Assembly (NCBI RefSeq): GCF_014042165.1
Contig: NZ_JACDZE010000001.1
Span: 952,595 to 1,016,594, forward strand
Direction: 5' to 3'
DNA length: 64,000 nucleotides
From: Moheibacter lacus
GTDB lineage: Bacteria; Bacteroidota; Bacteroidia; Flavobacteriales; Weeksellaceae
In this document: in pieces, positions 35,522-45,560 of the stretch
Position numbering within the stretch: position 1 is the first letter of the stretch
How the letters are laid out: each line of letters begins with the position of its first letter
Notes under the pieces: generated by a model
What the model was told of the DNA's origin: nothing
Databases searched by the model: none
The model's input: only the letters and a program-made list of their open reading frames with translations
Position numbers and translations under genes: made by a program

Positions 35522-36502
35522 ATGGCAACAAAAACTTTCAGAGAAGTCATTGCAGAGGCGATGAGTGAAGAAATGAGAAGAGATCCATCCGTTTATTTGA
35601 TGGGTGAAGAAGTGGCAGAATACAACGGAGCGTACAAGGCTTCAAAAGGAATGCTAGATGAATTTGGTCCAGAACGCGTAATCGATACGCCGATTGCAGA
35701 AGGCGGATTTTCCGGAATAGCAGTGGGTTCTGCGATGACGGGTTGTCGCCCTATCGTGGAGTACATGACTTTTAACTTTTCATTGGTTGCCATCGACCAA
35801 ATCATCAATAATGCTGCAAAAATGTACCAAATGTCAGGAGGACAATGGAACGTTCCGATCGTTTTCCGTGGGCCAACCGGTTCTGCAGGACAGTTGGGAG
35901 CGACTCACTCTCAGTCATTTGACAATTGGTATGCCAATACTCCGGGACTAAAAGTCGTAGTTCCTTCTAATCCTTACGACGCAAAAGGATTGTTGAAATC
36001 GGCGATTCGAGATAACGATCCAGTTATTTTTATGGAATCTGAACAGATGTATGGCGACAAAATGGAAATTCCTGATGAGGAATATTTGATCCCAATCGGC
36101 GTAGCCGACATCAAAAAAGAAGGGAAAGATTTGACCATCGTATCTTATGGAAAAATCATGAAGTCAGCTATGGCGGCTGCAGAGCAATTGGAAAAAGAAG
36201 GCATCAGTGCTGAGGTAATCGATTTGCGTACTTTGCGTCCATTGGATTATGATACGATCATCAATTCAGTTAAAAAGACCAATCGTTTGGTGATTTTGGA
36301 AGAATCTTGGCCGTATGGATCTATTTCAACTGAAATTACCTATATGGTACAACAAAAAGCATTTGACTATCTAGATGCACCCGTTAAAAGGATTACTGCG
36401 CCGGATATTTCTTCGCCATACTCTGCAGAATTATTCAAAGAATGGTTCCCAAGTGTAGAAGATGTAGTAGAAGCTTCCAAATCAGTTGCTTATAAAAAAT
36501 AA
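35522..36502 (+). CDS. pdhB: Pyruvate dehydrogenase E1 component, beta subunit
   Basis: 326 residues from the ATG at 35522 (a TTG three codons earlier is less likely). Family landmarks are FREVIAEAMSEEM, VYLMGEEVAEYNGAYK (ThDP-site Glu), FGPERVIDTPIAE and GPTGSAGQLGATHSQS. With E1 alpha it forms the ThDP-dependent decarboxylase of the pyruvate dehydrogenase complex that makes acetyl-CoA. E1 alpha and E2 are not beside it, a split arrangement seen in flavobacteria. It is a single-gene unit ended by the terminator at 36532. Confidence 0.96.
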   Translation: MATKTFREVIAEAMSEEMRRDPSVYLMGEEVAEYNGAYKASKGMLDEFGPERVIDTPIAEGGFSGIAVGSAMTGCRPIVEYMTFNFSLVAIDQIINNAAKMYQMSGGQWNVPIVFRGPTGSAGQLGATHSQSFDNWYANTPGLKVVVPSNPYDAKGLLKSAIRDNDPVIFMESEQMYGDKMEIPDEEYLIPIGVADIKKEGKDLTIVSYGKIMKSAMAAAEQLEKEGISAEVIDLRTLRPLDYDTIINSVKKTNRLVILEESWPYGSISTEITYMVQQKAFDYLDAPVKRITAPDISSPYSAELFKEWFPSVEDVVEASKSVAYKK

Positions 36503-36529
36503 AAACGATTAAAATTCGTTAAAGCTTAA

Positions 36530-36556
36530 AGCCTTCCAAATTTGGAAGGTTTTTTT
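36530..36556 (+). terminator. Rho-independent terminator after pdhB
   Basis: The perfect palindrome CCTTCCAAATTTGGAAGG (36532-36549) is followed by seven T. Confidence 0.85.
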
Positions 36557-36578
36557 ATGGATATTTGTTCAACTATTT

Positions 36579-39122
36579 ATGCTAAATAATCGACTCATTC
36601 TAATTTCATTGTTGCTGTTGGTTTCCCAAACCATCTCAGCACAAATCAAAGTATCCGGTAAAATTACCGATGCTAAATCCAAAAAGCCCATCTCCTACGC
36701 AGATGTAACCTTACCAAATGCAGGTATTTTTACCATCACCAACACCGATGGAAGTTTTTATTTGGAATCAGAAGAAAGCGATACGATACTGGAAGTCATG
36801 GCAGATGGATTTGAATTCATGGAAATTCCACTGACCTCAAAAGTCAATTATAATTTATCAATTGAATTAAATTTAGATGGTTCTCTAAAAGAAAATTCCA
36901 CAGTTGAACTGGAAGAAGCCAACATTTCTACCAGAAAGAAAAAATACAAAAACAAAAAAGAAAACCCGGCTTATGCGATTTTAAGAGAAGTTTGGGCGAG
37001 AAAAAAACAAAATGGTCTGCGAAATGTTCCGCAATATGAATATGAAGAATATGAAAAACTTCAGTTTGACCTCAACAACGTGGACAGCGCCATGACGCAA
37101 AGCAGATTGTTCAAAGACATGGAATTTGTGTTTGATAAAATCGACACTTCCCAAGTCAGTGGAAAAGCCTATTTACCAGCTTTTTTAAACGAATCTATCT
37201 ACAAAGTATACGGTAAAAATGATCCAAAACGAGAACGAAAAGATTTGATTGCCAATAAAAGTTCGGGGTTCGATGACAACGAAATCGTCAGCCAAACATT
37301 GAAAAATTTGTATAAAGAATTTGACATTTATGAAAACCGACTGAATTTCTTCAACATCAATTTTGCAAGTCCGATCGCTCGAGATGGTTTTTCTATTTAC
37401 GAATACGAACTTTCCGACACCGTAAACATCGACGGAATAGATTGTTACCGAATTAAATACTTCCCCAAACGCGACGCAGGACACACCTTTAAAGGTGATT
37501 TTTATGTCAGCATGAATGAATTCGCCATCAAAGAAATCGCCATGCAAAGCACCAAAAATATCGACGTCAATTTCGTGCGGGATATTTTTGTCAGTCAGCA
37601 ATTTGAAGTGAAAAACGATTCGGTTTTCTTGCCAAAACGCGATTATATCTTGTTGGACATGACCTTGTTCAACAAAAAAGACCAATCAAAAGGAATTTAT
37701 GCGCATCGCACGGTTTCTTTTAAAGATTTTAACTTTGAAACACCGCACCCCGACAATTTTTATGATCCGAGAAACCATGATCCTTATGAATCGGGTGCTT
37801 TTGAAAAGGACAATTTATATTGGGCAAATGCGCGACATGAAAAACTTTCAGAAACGGAAGGCGGTATTTACGAAATGCTCGATAGTTTGCAGCAAGTGCC
37901 TCGTTTTAAGCGAATTGTAAAATCGGTTGAGATTTTAGGATCAGGCTATTGGAATGTTTTGAATGCCATTGACATCGGGGATTTGTATTCGACATTTGGG
38001 TACAACGAAATCGAAGGATTTCGTCTGCGCGCCGGAGCCAGAACCTATTTTTCACAAAATGACATGTGGCGATTGGGTGGTTATTTGGCGTATGGATTCA
38101 AAGACCATCAATTCAAATACGGAGCAGAAGCCCGATTTATGTTTAACAAATTCAATCGCTTCCAAATTGGCGCCGGAACCAAACGAGATGTAGAACAACT
38201 CGGCGTCCAGCTCACCACTTCCGACGGTATCATGACCAGAAGTTTTGCTTCTTCTTCCATCATTTCGCAAGGCGCAAACGATAAACTCAGCCATATCAAT
38301 AAAACCAATGTATATGCGGCGATAGATCCATGGAAAAATGTGACGATTCGCCTCGATGGTAACTACCAAACTACACGTGCCGCAGATCCATATTTGTTTG
38401 ACATCGGTTACATCAACGAAAAAGGACAGGAAGAAGAACATTTGATCGATACCAATGTGAGCTTGTCCGTCATTGCCCGCCCGGGTGCTAAATTCTCCCG
38501 ATTTGGGATAGACCGGTATGAACATTCTACTTTGGCCCCCACCATTATGTTGCGCTATACCAAAGGATTTTCAGGATTATTCAACAGTCAATTCACTTAC
38601 GATAAACTTCAAGCTTACTTTTACAAACCATTTTTGATTGGATCTTTGGGGCGAAGTGATGTAGTGATGGAAGCCGGAAAAATCTTTCAGCCCGTTCCAC
38701 TTTCCTTGTTGAGCGTGATTCCGGGAAATGAAAGTTATGGACAGATTCCGGGTACTTTCTCGCAAATTGATTACTACGAATTTGTCACAGATTCTTATTT
38801 GACATTCATTTTAGACCAACATTTTAATGGTTGGATTTTCAATAAAGTTCCATTGTTGAAGAAATTAAAATTACGGGAGGTTGGCTTTATTCGAGCTGCT
38901 TGGGGAGATATTTCTGATGAAGCAATAGGAATGAATCGGTCTGATATTGAATACATTGCGCCAAGAGATAAAATTTATTTCGAATACGGATTTGGAATTG
39001 AAAACATAGGTTTAGGAAACTTCAGACCTTTCAGAGTAGATTTTAATTGGCGAGGAAATTACCTTGAATTACCGGATGCCAGAAAATTTGGTGTGACCGT
39101 AGGGATGAATTTTTCTTTTTAA
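36579..39122 (+). CDS. DUF5686 outer-membrane protein with carboxypeptidase-regulatory-like domain
   Basis: 847 residues. A signal peptide (MLNNRLILISLLLLVSQTISAQ) is followed by a CarboxypepD_reg-like beta sandwich (about 23-105, KVSGKITDAKSKKPISYADV). The long DUF5686 region, conserved in Bacteroidota, ends in a strand-rich, barrel-like C-terminus (KFGVTVGMNFSF). The domain order resembles TonB-dependent receptor accessory proteins, but there is no plug domain. The function is unknown, and an outer-membrane location is inferred from the C-terminal aromatic residue. It stands alone between two terminator or intergenic regions. Confidence 0.88.
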   Translation: MLNNRLILISLLLLVSQTISAQIKVSGKITDAKSKKPISYADVTLPNAGIFTITNTDGSFYLESEESDTILEVMADGFEFMEIPLTSKVNYNLSIELNLDGSLKENSTVELEEANISTRKKKYKNKKENPAYAILREVWARKKQNGLRNVPQYEYEEYEKLQFDLNNVDSAMTQSRLFKDMEFVFDKIDTSQVSGKAYLPAFLNESIYKVYGKNDPKRERKDLIANKSSGFDDNEIVSQTLKNLYKEFDIYENRLNFFNINFASPIARDGFSIYEYELSDTVNIDGIDCYRIKYFPKRDAGHTFKGDFYVSMNEFAIKEIAMQSTKNIDVNFVRDIFVSQQFEVKNDSVFLPKRDYILLDMTLFNKKDQSKGIYAHRTVSFKDFNFETPHPDNFYDPRNHDPYESGAFEKDNLYWANARHEKLSETEGGIYEMLDSLQQVPRFKRIVKSVEILGSGYWNVLNAIDIGDLYSTFGYNEIEGFRLRAGARTYFSQNDMWRLGGYLAYGFKDHQFKYGAEARFMFNKFNRFQIGAGTKRDVEQLGVQLTTSDGIMTRSFASSSIISQGANDKLSHINKTNVYAAIDPWKNVTIRLDGNYQTTRAADPYLFDIGYINEKGQEEEHLIDTNVSLSVIARPGAKFSRFGIDRYEHSTLAPTIMLRYTKGFSGLFNSQFTYDKLQAYFYKPFLIGSLGRSDVVMEAGKIFQPVPLSLLSVIPGNESYGQIPGTFSQIDYYEFVTDSYLTFILDQHFNGWIFNKVPLLKKLKLREVGFIRAAWGDISDEAIGMNRSDIEYIAPRDKIYFEYGFGIENIGLGNFRPFRVDFNWRGNYLELPDARKFGVTVGMNFSF

Positions 39123-39217
39123 ATCAATTGATTTGAACCAAATACATTAGATAATTTTAGTCTAACTTATTTTAAATTCAACTAAATTTAGTCGTTGAAA
39201 ACAAATCAAATTTTAAG

Positions 39218-39910
39218 ATGAGCGAATATTCATTAGAATCATTTGTGGCCAAAAGAAGGCAAAATGATGCAGAACACGATTACTTCGAACTGGAAACCCC
39301 ACAACTTCTCGAAATCAACCTGAACAATCAATTTGTCTGGGCCAAAAATGGTTCCATGGTCGGATATGTAGGCAATATTAAATTTGAACGAGAAGGCATG
39401 CTCTCCGGTGGAATTGGAAATTTCTTAAAAAAATCATTGACCGGTGAAGGCGCAAAATTGATGAAAGCTAAAGGAACAGGAAGGCTTTATGTCGCAGATG
39501 GAGGAAAAAAAGTCCAAATATTACAATTGAATAACGAATCTATTTGTGTCAATGGAAATGACATTCTCGCACATGATCAAACTGTCAATAACCAAATCAC
39601 GATGTTGAAAAGCGTTGCCGGAATGATGTCGGGCGGGATTTTTCAGGTGAAATTATCCGGAACGGGTCATGTGGCGATTACGACACATGGAGATCCATTG
39701 GTGTTGATGGTTACTCCAGATAAACCGGTTTTTACAGATCCAAATGCAACAGTGGCTTGGTCAGGGAATTTATCACCTGAACTCAAATCCAATATGTCTT
39801 TCAAGTCCTTTATAGGAAGAGGAAGTGGAGAAGAATACCAAATGAAATTTTCAGGTGAAGGTTGGGTTTTGATTCAGCCGTATGAAGAAGTTTACTTTCA
39901 ACAGAGTTAA
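39218..39910 (+). CDS. AIM24-family protein
   Basis: 230 residues without signal peptide or membrane segment. The pattern of short Gly-rich strands (GSMVGYVGNIKFEREG, GTGRLYVADGGKK, GTGHVAITTHGDPL, FSGEGWVLIQP) is that of the AIM24/TerD-like beta-sandwich family. In yeast AIM24 is mitochondrial. Bacterial members have no settled function. It is monocistronic between DUF5686 and the pyrophosphatase gene. Confidence 0.88.
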   Translation: MSEYSLESFVAKRRQNDAEHDYFELETPQLLEINLNNQFVWAKNGSMVGYVGNIKFEREGMLSGGIGNFLKKSLTGEGAKLMKAKGTGRLYVADGGKKVQILQLNNESICVNGNDILAHDQTVNNQITMLKSVAGMMSGGIFQVKLSGTGHVAITTHGDPLVLMVTPDKPVFTDPNATVAWSGNLSPELKSNMSFKSFIGRGSGEEYQMKFSGEGWVLIQPYEEVYFQQS

Positions 39911-40030
39911 TTTTTTTATTTCAGAAAACCAATGCCTTAAAAATTAACGGATATTTATAGGGCTTTTCTAATTTATTGCTCAAATAAGTAAGATATAGCT
40001 TAAATTTCTTTTCTAATTATAGGATTATGC

Positions 40031-40038
40031 TATATTTG
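40031..40038 (+). promoter_or_regulatory. Candidate -7 box (TATATTTG) upstream of the pyrophosphatase gene
   Basis: TATATTTG fits TAnnTTTG and would give a leader of about 45-50 nt before the ATG at 40093. No TTG stands at standard spacing. Confidence 0.4.
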
Positions 40039-40092
40039 GAGATTGTTAAAATTTCAATAAAATATCATAAAAACTAATAAAAAAGTTAACAG

Positions 40093-42828
40093 ATGAAAGA
40101 ACTCTCTTTATGGATTCCGGTAATTCTCGCTATCGTGGGATTACTGATGATGATTTCCAAGTTCATTTGGGTAAAAAAACAAGATGCCGGAAATGAAAAA
40201 ATGCAAGGCATCGCAAAAAATATTCAAGATGGCGCTTTGGCGTTTCTTTCTGCCGAATACCGCTTGTTGCTCATCTTTGTCGTAGTGGCATCATTGGCAT
40301 TATTTGGTATTTCCAGAATCGTAGAAACAACCAGTTGGTTAATCGTTCCGGCATTTGTCATCGGTGCGGTATTTTCTGCATTGGCTGGAAACATCGGGAT
40401 GCGTGTTGCAACTGCAGCCAACGTTAGAACAACTCAAGCCGCAAGAACCAGTTTACCAAAAGCATTGAACGTCTCCTTCTCAGGAGGAACTGTTATGGGA
40501 TTGGGCGTTGCCGGATTGGCGGTTTTGGGTCTTTCCTTGTTTTTTATCTTTTTTACCAGTCATTTCGTAACGGGTGGAAAACCTTTTTACGAAGAAATGA
40601 CCATCGCTTTGGAAGCATTGGCCGGATTCTCATTGGGAGCCGAATCCATCGCATTGTTTGCACGTGTGGGCGGAGGTATTTATACCAAAGCAGCTGACGT
40701 AGGAGCGGATTTGGTAGGAAAAGTAGAGGCCGGAATTCCGGAAGACGATCCTCGAAATCCTGCAACAATTGCTGATAACGTGGGAGATAACGTAGGAGAC
40801 GTTGCCGGAATGGGAGCCGATTTATTTGGTTCGTATGTGGCAACCGTTTTGGCGTCGATGGTTTTGGGTAATTATATCATCAAAGATTATGTTACAGCCA
40901 ACGGAACTGCATTTGCAGATGATTTCGGAGGAATGGGACCCATCATTTTACCTATTATGTTTGCTGGAATCGGAATCATTGCTTCGATCATCGGAACATT
41001 TTTAGTTCGCATCAATTCTAATGATGCAAAAGAAGCCAAAGTACAATCCGCTTTAAATTTAGGAAACTGGTCATCCATCATCATTACAGCGATCGCAGGA
41101 TTCTTTTTGATCAACTGGATGTTGCCGGAAACTTTATATATGGACTTCTTTGGTGAAGGAATCAAAGAAATTTCGAGAATGAACGTTTTCTATGCTACGC
41201 TAATTGGTTTGGCAGTTGGAGGGCTGATTTCTGCATTTACAGAATATTACACCGGATTGGGTAAAAAACCGGTTTTAAACATTGTGAGAAACTCATCAAC
41301 CGGAGCTGCAACGAACATTATTGCAGGTTTGGCAACGGGGATGATTTCAACCTTTTCATCGGTACTTTTATTTGCTGCGGCAATTTGGGGATCCTATGAA
41401 TTGGCCGGATTTTATGGCGTTGCGATTGCCGCATCAGCGATGATGGCGACGACTGCGATGCAATTGGCAATTGATGCTTTCGGTCCGATTGCAGACAACG
41501 CAGGAGGAGTTGCAGAAATGAGTGAATTACCAAAAGAAGTTCGGGAAAGAACCGACATTTTGGATTCCGTAGGAAATACAACGGCAGCCGTCGGAAAAGG
41601 GTTTGCGATTGCATCAGCGGCATTGACAGCTTTGGCGTTATTTGCGGCTTATGTAACTTTTACTGGAATTGACGGAATCAATATTTTCAAAGCCAAAACA
41701 TTGGCAGCCTTATTCATCGGAGGAATGATTCCGGTGGTATTCTCGGCTTTGGCCATGCAATCGGTAGGAAAAGCAGCGATGGCGATGGTACAAGAAGTAC
41801 GTCGTCAATTCAAAGAAATTCCGGGCATCATGGAAGGAACCGGAACTCCTGAATATGGAAAATGTGTGGAGATTTCTACCAAAGCAGCGCTTCGTGAAAT
41901 GATGTTGCCGGGTGCTTTGACCATCGTAACACCGATTCTGATCGGATTTTTGATGGGAGCAGAAGCTTTGGGAGCTTATATGGCCGGAGTTGCAGTATCG
42001 GGAGTGCTTTGGGCGATTTTCCAAAACAATGCAGGTGGAGCTTGGGACAATGCAAAAAAATCATTTGAAGCTGGTGTTGAAATCAACGGAGAAATGACTT
42101 ACAAAGGTTCTGATGCGCACAAAGCAGCCGTAACCGGAGATACAGTTGGTGATCCTTTTAAAGATACTTCAGGACCATCGATGAATATTTTGATTAAGTT
42201 GACTTGTTTAGTTGGTTTGGTTATCGCGCCGATTTTGGGAGGACATGGTTCTTCTGATCAGGAAGTCGCAGACAACACTGAAATTATCGAGACGGAAGAA
42301 TTGGTTTATGTAGAAGCAGTTGATGCTGACGGTAATTTTATTTATGAAACAGGTGAAATCAAAACCATCGATTTACCATCCGGTAAAATATTAGAAGTAG
42401 GACACAAATCATCTGAATTTAAAATCTTTGGTTCTTTAAACAATCCTGAGGTATTGGCAGAAAGTTCAAAAGACAAAAAATTGGGTTGGGTAAGTTTGGA
42501 TCGCGTCCATTTTAAAACAGGATCTTCAGAATTATTGCCTACTTCAGAAGAACAATTAAAAAACATCGCAGTTTTGATGGAAGAATTTCCAAATGCAAAA
42601 GTGAAAATCGGTGGTTATACGGACAATACTGGCGCAGAAGAGGTGAATGTGAAAGTTTCTACTGAACGCGCCAATAAAGTGAAGAGTGTATTGACGAAAT
42701 TGGGCGTGAATGAAAGCCGAATGCAGTCAGAAGGTTATGGAGCCCAGCATTTCATTTGTGAAGCCAACGACACCGACATCTGTAAGGCGAAAAATCGAAG
42801 AGTGGACATCAAAGTTGTTTCGAATTAA
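40093..42828 (+). CDS. hppA: K+-dependent ion-translocating membrane pyrophosphatase fused to an OmpA domain
   Basis: 911 residues. Residues 1-725 form a 16-helix M-PPase core with the PPi/Mg motifs [31 protein letters not shown] and [10 protein letters not shown]. Ala498 in [10 protein letters not shown] indicates the K+-dependent class. The TM6 position of the Na+-pump glutamate is Gly246, and the plant-type shifted position is Ala250. A glutamate occurs in TM5 instead (Glu184, LGAESIALF). After a linker (726-800) with acidic residues, residues 805-911 form an OmpA/peptidoglycan-binding domain ([31 protein letters not shown]). M-PPase C-termini face the periplasm, so this domain can reach peptidoglycan. 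Na+ or H+ specificity is not certain. Confidence 0.95.
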   Translation: MKELSLWIPVILAIVGLLMMISKFIWVKKQDAGNEKMQGIAKNIQDGALAFLSAEYRLLLIFVVVASLALFGISRIVETTSWLIVPAFVIGAVFSALAGNIGMRVATAANVRTTQAARTSLPKALNVSFSGGTVMGLGVAGLAVLGLSLFFIFFTSHFVTGGKPFYEEMTIALEALAGFSLGAESIALFARVGGGIYTKAADVGADLVGKVEAGIPEDDPRNPATIADNVGDNVGDVAGMGADLFGSYVATVLASMVLGNYIIKDYVTANGTAFADDFGGMGPIILPIMFAGIGIIASIIGTFLVRINSNDAKEAKVQSALNLGNWSSIIITAIAGFFLINWMLPETLYMDFFGEGIKEISRMNVFYATLIGLAVGGLISAFTEYYTGLGKKPVLNIVRNSSTGAATNIIAGLATGMISTFSSVLLFAAAIWGSYELAGFYGVAIAASAMMATTAMQLAIDAFGPIADNAGGVAEMSELPKEVRERTDILDSVGNTTAAVGKGFAIASAALTALALFAAYVTFTGIDGINIFKAKTLAALFIGGMIPVVFSALAMQSVGKAAMAMVQEVRRQFKEIPGIMEGTGTPEYGKCVEISTKAALREMMLPGALTIVTPILIGFLMGAEALGAYMAGVAVSGVLWAIFQNNAGGAWDNAKKSFEAGVEINGEMTYKGSDAHKAAVTGDTVGDPFKDTSGPSMNILIKLTCLVGLVIAPILGGHGSSDQEVADNTEIIETEELVYVEAVDADGNFIYETGEIKTIDLPSGKILEVGHKSSEFKIFGSLNNPEVLAESSKDKKLGWVSLDRVHFKTGSSELLPTSEEQLKNIAVLMEEFPNAKVKIGGYTDNTGAEEVNVKVSTERANKVKSVLTKLGVNESRMQSEGYGAQHFICEANDTDICKAKNRRVDIKVVSN

Positions 42829-42851
42829 TAAGAATAAAAAATAATCATTCG

Positions 42852-42882
42852 AAAAGCAGTCCTTAAAAAGGCTGCTTTTTTT
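42852..42882 (+). terminator. Rho-independent terminator after hppA
   Basis: The stem AAAAGCAG-CCTT/AAGG-CTGCTTTT has one unpaired base on the left arm and is followed by a T-run. It ends about 10 bp before the MFS gene start. Confidence 0.75.
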
Positions 42883-42892
42883 CTTCAAATCA

Positions 42893-44125
42893 TTGAAAAA
42901 CTTGAGAATCCTCCAAATTTATATCAACTCATTTAAAAATCTTTCAGCCGAAAGTTGGATGCTGGCGGTAGTGATGCTCATCAACCGTACAGGGTCCATG
43001 GTTTTGCCTTTTCTCGGCGTTTATATGACCGATCATTTGGGATTTGGACTGAAGGAAACCGGAATCGTTTTGAGCTTTTTTGGGATTGGTTCCGTAGTTG
43101 GATCTTGGTTTGGAGGGATGATTACCGATAAAATAGGCGAATTTAAAGTCCAATCTTTCAGTTTATTGATCAGCGTACCTTTATTTTGCCTGATTCCATT
43201 GTTCAAAACAGAGGTGGGTCTAGCCTTCATCATCTTTTTGCAAAGTACGGTGAGTGAGGCATTTAGGCCGGCCAATTCGGTTGCGGTTACCAAATACGCC
43301 AAAAAAGGTAACATTACACGATCTTTTTCATTGAATAGGATGGCGGTAAATCTCGGATTTTCCATAGGTCCGGCTTTGGGCGGAATTCTATCTGCCATTT
43401 CCTATGATTTTTTATTTTATTCCAATGCTTTGGGAGCCTTATTGGCGGGATTGACTTATATCTGGTTTTTCCGAAACCGCATTCATCGAAATGAAAATTC
43501 AACCCAAACACATACAGATGAAAAGTCTATTTCTCCCTATCGCGACACCAAATTTTTATTGTTTTCAGGACTTTGTTTGGTCTTTACTGTTTGTTTCTTT
43601 CAATTGCTCAATACCTTGACCATTTTTTACAAGGAAGAAGCCAAATTGTCCCAGCAACTCATCGGATACATTTTAGGCTATAGCGGTCTGATCATCGTGA
43701 TTCTGGAAATGTTATTGGTTCAGATAGCAGAAAAAAAGTTTAAACTGAGGTTTACCTTATTCATCGGAACTTTTCTTTGCGGAATTTCCTATGCGATGCT
43801 GGGATTTGATCACGGAATTCTCTATTTATTTGTGGCCATGACCATCCTTTGTGTGGGCGAAATTTGGACATTACCTTTTATGTCGACCGTTACGGCATTG
43901 CGTTCAGGTGTTAACAATAAAGGTGCGTACATGGGACTTTTGGGAATAGGATTTTCTGTGGCATTTATCATCACACCTACACTGGGAACCTATATTGCAG
44001 AGCAGTTTGGGTTTTCGGTTTTATGGATTGGAACGGGCATTTTGATGACCTTAACAGCAGTAGGATTTTATTTTATCATCCCTTGGATGTTGGGAGAAAA
44101 ACAAAAAGAATCTGATTTTGAATAA
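42893..44125 (+). CDS. MFS transporter
   Basis: 410 residues with twelve predicted membrane helices and the MFS loop 2-3 signature GGMITDKIGEFK. The conserved N-terminus (IYINSFKNLSAESW) is read only from a TTG start at 42893. The first ATG (42959) would remove part of helix 1. The substrate is unknown. Relatives are described as drug or sugar efflux proteins. The gene follows the hppA terminator by about 10 bp with no visible promoter, so it may depend on read-through. Confidence 0.85.
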   Translation: MKNLRILQIYINSFKNLSAESWMLAVVMLINRTGSMVLPFLGVYMTDHLGFGLKETGIVLSFFGIGSVVGSWFGGMITDKIGEFKVQSFSLLISVPLFCLIPLFKTEVGLAFIIFLQSTVSEAFRPANSVAVTKYAKKGNITRSFSLNRMAVNLGFSIGPALGGILSAISYDFLFYSNALGALLAGLTYIWFFRNRIHRNENSTQTHTDEKSISPYRDTKFLLFSGLCLVFTVCFFQLLNTLTIFYKEEAKLSQQLIGYILGYSGLIIVILEMLLVQIAEKKFKLRFTLFIGTFLCGISYAMLGFDHGILYLFVAMTILCVGEIWTLPFMSTVTALRSGVNNKGAYMGLLGIGFSVAFIITPTLGTYIAEQFGFSVLWIGTGILMTLTAVGFYFIIPWMLGEKQKESDFE

Positions 44126-44147
44126 GTTTTGACCCTATATTTTGATG

Positions 44148-44275
44148 TTGCGCAAAAATCAGGTCAATTAAGTTTGTAAATTCTAATTAAAAGAAATTCA
44201 ATTCATTAGAAAACCGTTAAGAATATTCTAATCTGCATAGAAATTTAAAACATGTGTGGTTTTTTTGTAATTTTG
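44148..44275 (+). promoter_or_regulatory. Tandem duplicated promoters upstream of the U32 gene
   Basis: Proximal: TAATTTTG (44268-44275), 19 nt before the ATG at 44295. Distal: TTG (44148-44150), 18 nt, TAAGTTTG (44169-44176). The sequence after each box is nearly the same (AAATTCTAATTAAAAGAA against AAATTCAATTAAAAGAA), so the promoter and early leader look duplicated at a distance of 99 bp. Confidence 0.45.
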
Positions 44276-44294
44276 CAAATTCAATTAAAAGAAC

Positions 44295-45551
44295 ATGACA
44301 AAAGACGGGAAATTAGAATTGATGGCGCCGGCCGGAAATTTTGAATCGCTTCAAGCGGCGTTGGACAACGGTGCAGATTCGGTTTATTTCGGAGTGGAAC
44401 AATTGAACATGCGTGCGCGTGCTTCCATTAATTTTACCATGGATGACCTTCCGGAAATTTCTAAAAGATGTAAGGAATTGGGCGTTAGAACGTATTTGAC
44501 GTTAAATACTATCATTTATGACCACGATCTTTCAGTCATCAAAACCTTAATTGACAAAGCAAAAGTGGCTGATATTACTGCAGTGATTGCGATGGACCAA
44601 GCGGTGATCGCTTACGCTAGACAAGTCGGGATGGAAGTTCATATTTCGACTCAAATCAACGTGACGAACATCGAAACAGTTCGTTTTTACGCGATGTTTG
44701 CCGATACGATTGTGCTTAGTCGTGAATTGAGTTTGAGTCAGGTGAAAAAAATCACCGAGCAAATCAAAAAAGAAAACATTTGTGGGCCTTCTGGAAATTT
44801 AGTTGAAATCGAAATTTTCGGTCATGGAGCGCTTTGCATGGCGGTTTCAGGAAAATGTTATTTGAGTTTGCATTCTCATAATTCCTCAGCTAACCGTGGT
44901 GCTTGTAAACAAAATTGTCGTAAAAAATATACGGTTATCGATCAGGAATCCGGATTTGAAATCGAATTAGACAACGAGTACATGATGTCGCCAAAAGATC
45001 TTTGTACCATCGATTTTCTGGATGAAATCGTCGATGCCGGAATCAAGGTTTTGAAAATCGAAGGACGAGGTCGTGCACCGGAATACGTGGCGACAGTAAT
45101 TCGTAGTTATAGAGAAGCCATTGACGCAATCGCTGATGGAAGTTTCTCCAAAGAAAAAACCGATTATTGGATGACTTTGTTGCAAACCGTTTACAATAGA
45201 GGTTTCTGGAACGGATATTATTTGGGTCAAAAATTAGGCGAATGGTCTCCGGCAAACGGGTCCATGGCCACTCAGAAAAAAGTATACATCGGGAAAGGAA
45301 AACATTTTTATCCCAAAACGAATATTGGGCAATTTACCATTGAAGCCTATGACTTGAAAGTTGGCGATAAAATCCTGATTACAGGACCAACTACAGGCGC
45401 AAAAGAAGCAACAGTTTCCTCGATGATGGTGGAAGATTTGCTTTCCGATTTGGCTAAAAAAGGAGATGACATCACGATTCCGATTGATTTCAGAATTCGT
45501 CCTTCCGATAAATTATACAAATTAGTCAAAACCGAATTTGCAGAAGCATAA
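44295..45551 (+). CDS. U32-family protein (TrhP-like, tRNA hydroxylation)
   Basis: 418 residues. The N-terminal TIM-barrel starts with LELMAPAGNFESLQAALDNGADSVYFG. The U32 signature EIFGHGALCMAVSGKCYLS is followed by the cysteine cluster NRGACKQNCRKKY. Members such as E. coli TrhP (YegQ) and RlhA introduce 5-hydroxyl groups into tRNA U34 or 23S rRNA and depend on Fe-S clusters and prephenate. True peptidase activity is doubtful for most members. A ferredoxin gene follows 59 bp downstream on the same strand, fitting a redox partner. Confidence 0.9.
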   Translation: MTKDGKLELMAPAGNFESLQAALDNGADSVYFGVEQLNMRARASINFTMDDLPEISKRCKELGVRTYLTLNTIIYDHDLSVIKTLIDKAKVADITAVIAMDQAVIAYARQVGMEVHISTQINVTNIETVRFYAMFADTIVLSRELSLSQVKKITEQIKKENICGPSGNLVEIEIFGHGALCMAVSGKCYLSLHSHNSSANRGACKQNCRKKYTVIDQESGFEIELDNEYMMSPKDLCTIDFLDEIVDAGIKVLKIEGRGRAPEYVATVIRSYREAIDAIADGSFSKEKTDYWMTLLQTVYNRGFWNGYYLGQKLGEWSPANGSMATQKKVYIGKGKHFYPKTNIGQFTIEAYDLKVGDKILITGPTTGAKEATVSSMMVEDLLSDLAKKGDDITIPIDFRIRPSDKLYKLVKTEFAEA

Positions 45552-45560
45552 TTCTAAATC

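Noticed and set aside
39121-39134. 14-bp palindrome AAATCAATTGATTT overlapping the end of the DUF5686 gene
   Set aside because: It is short, AT-rich, overlaps a stop codon and has no T-run, so it is neither a clear terminator nor an operator.
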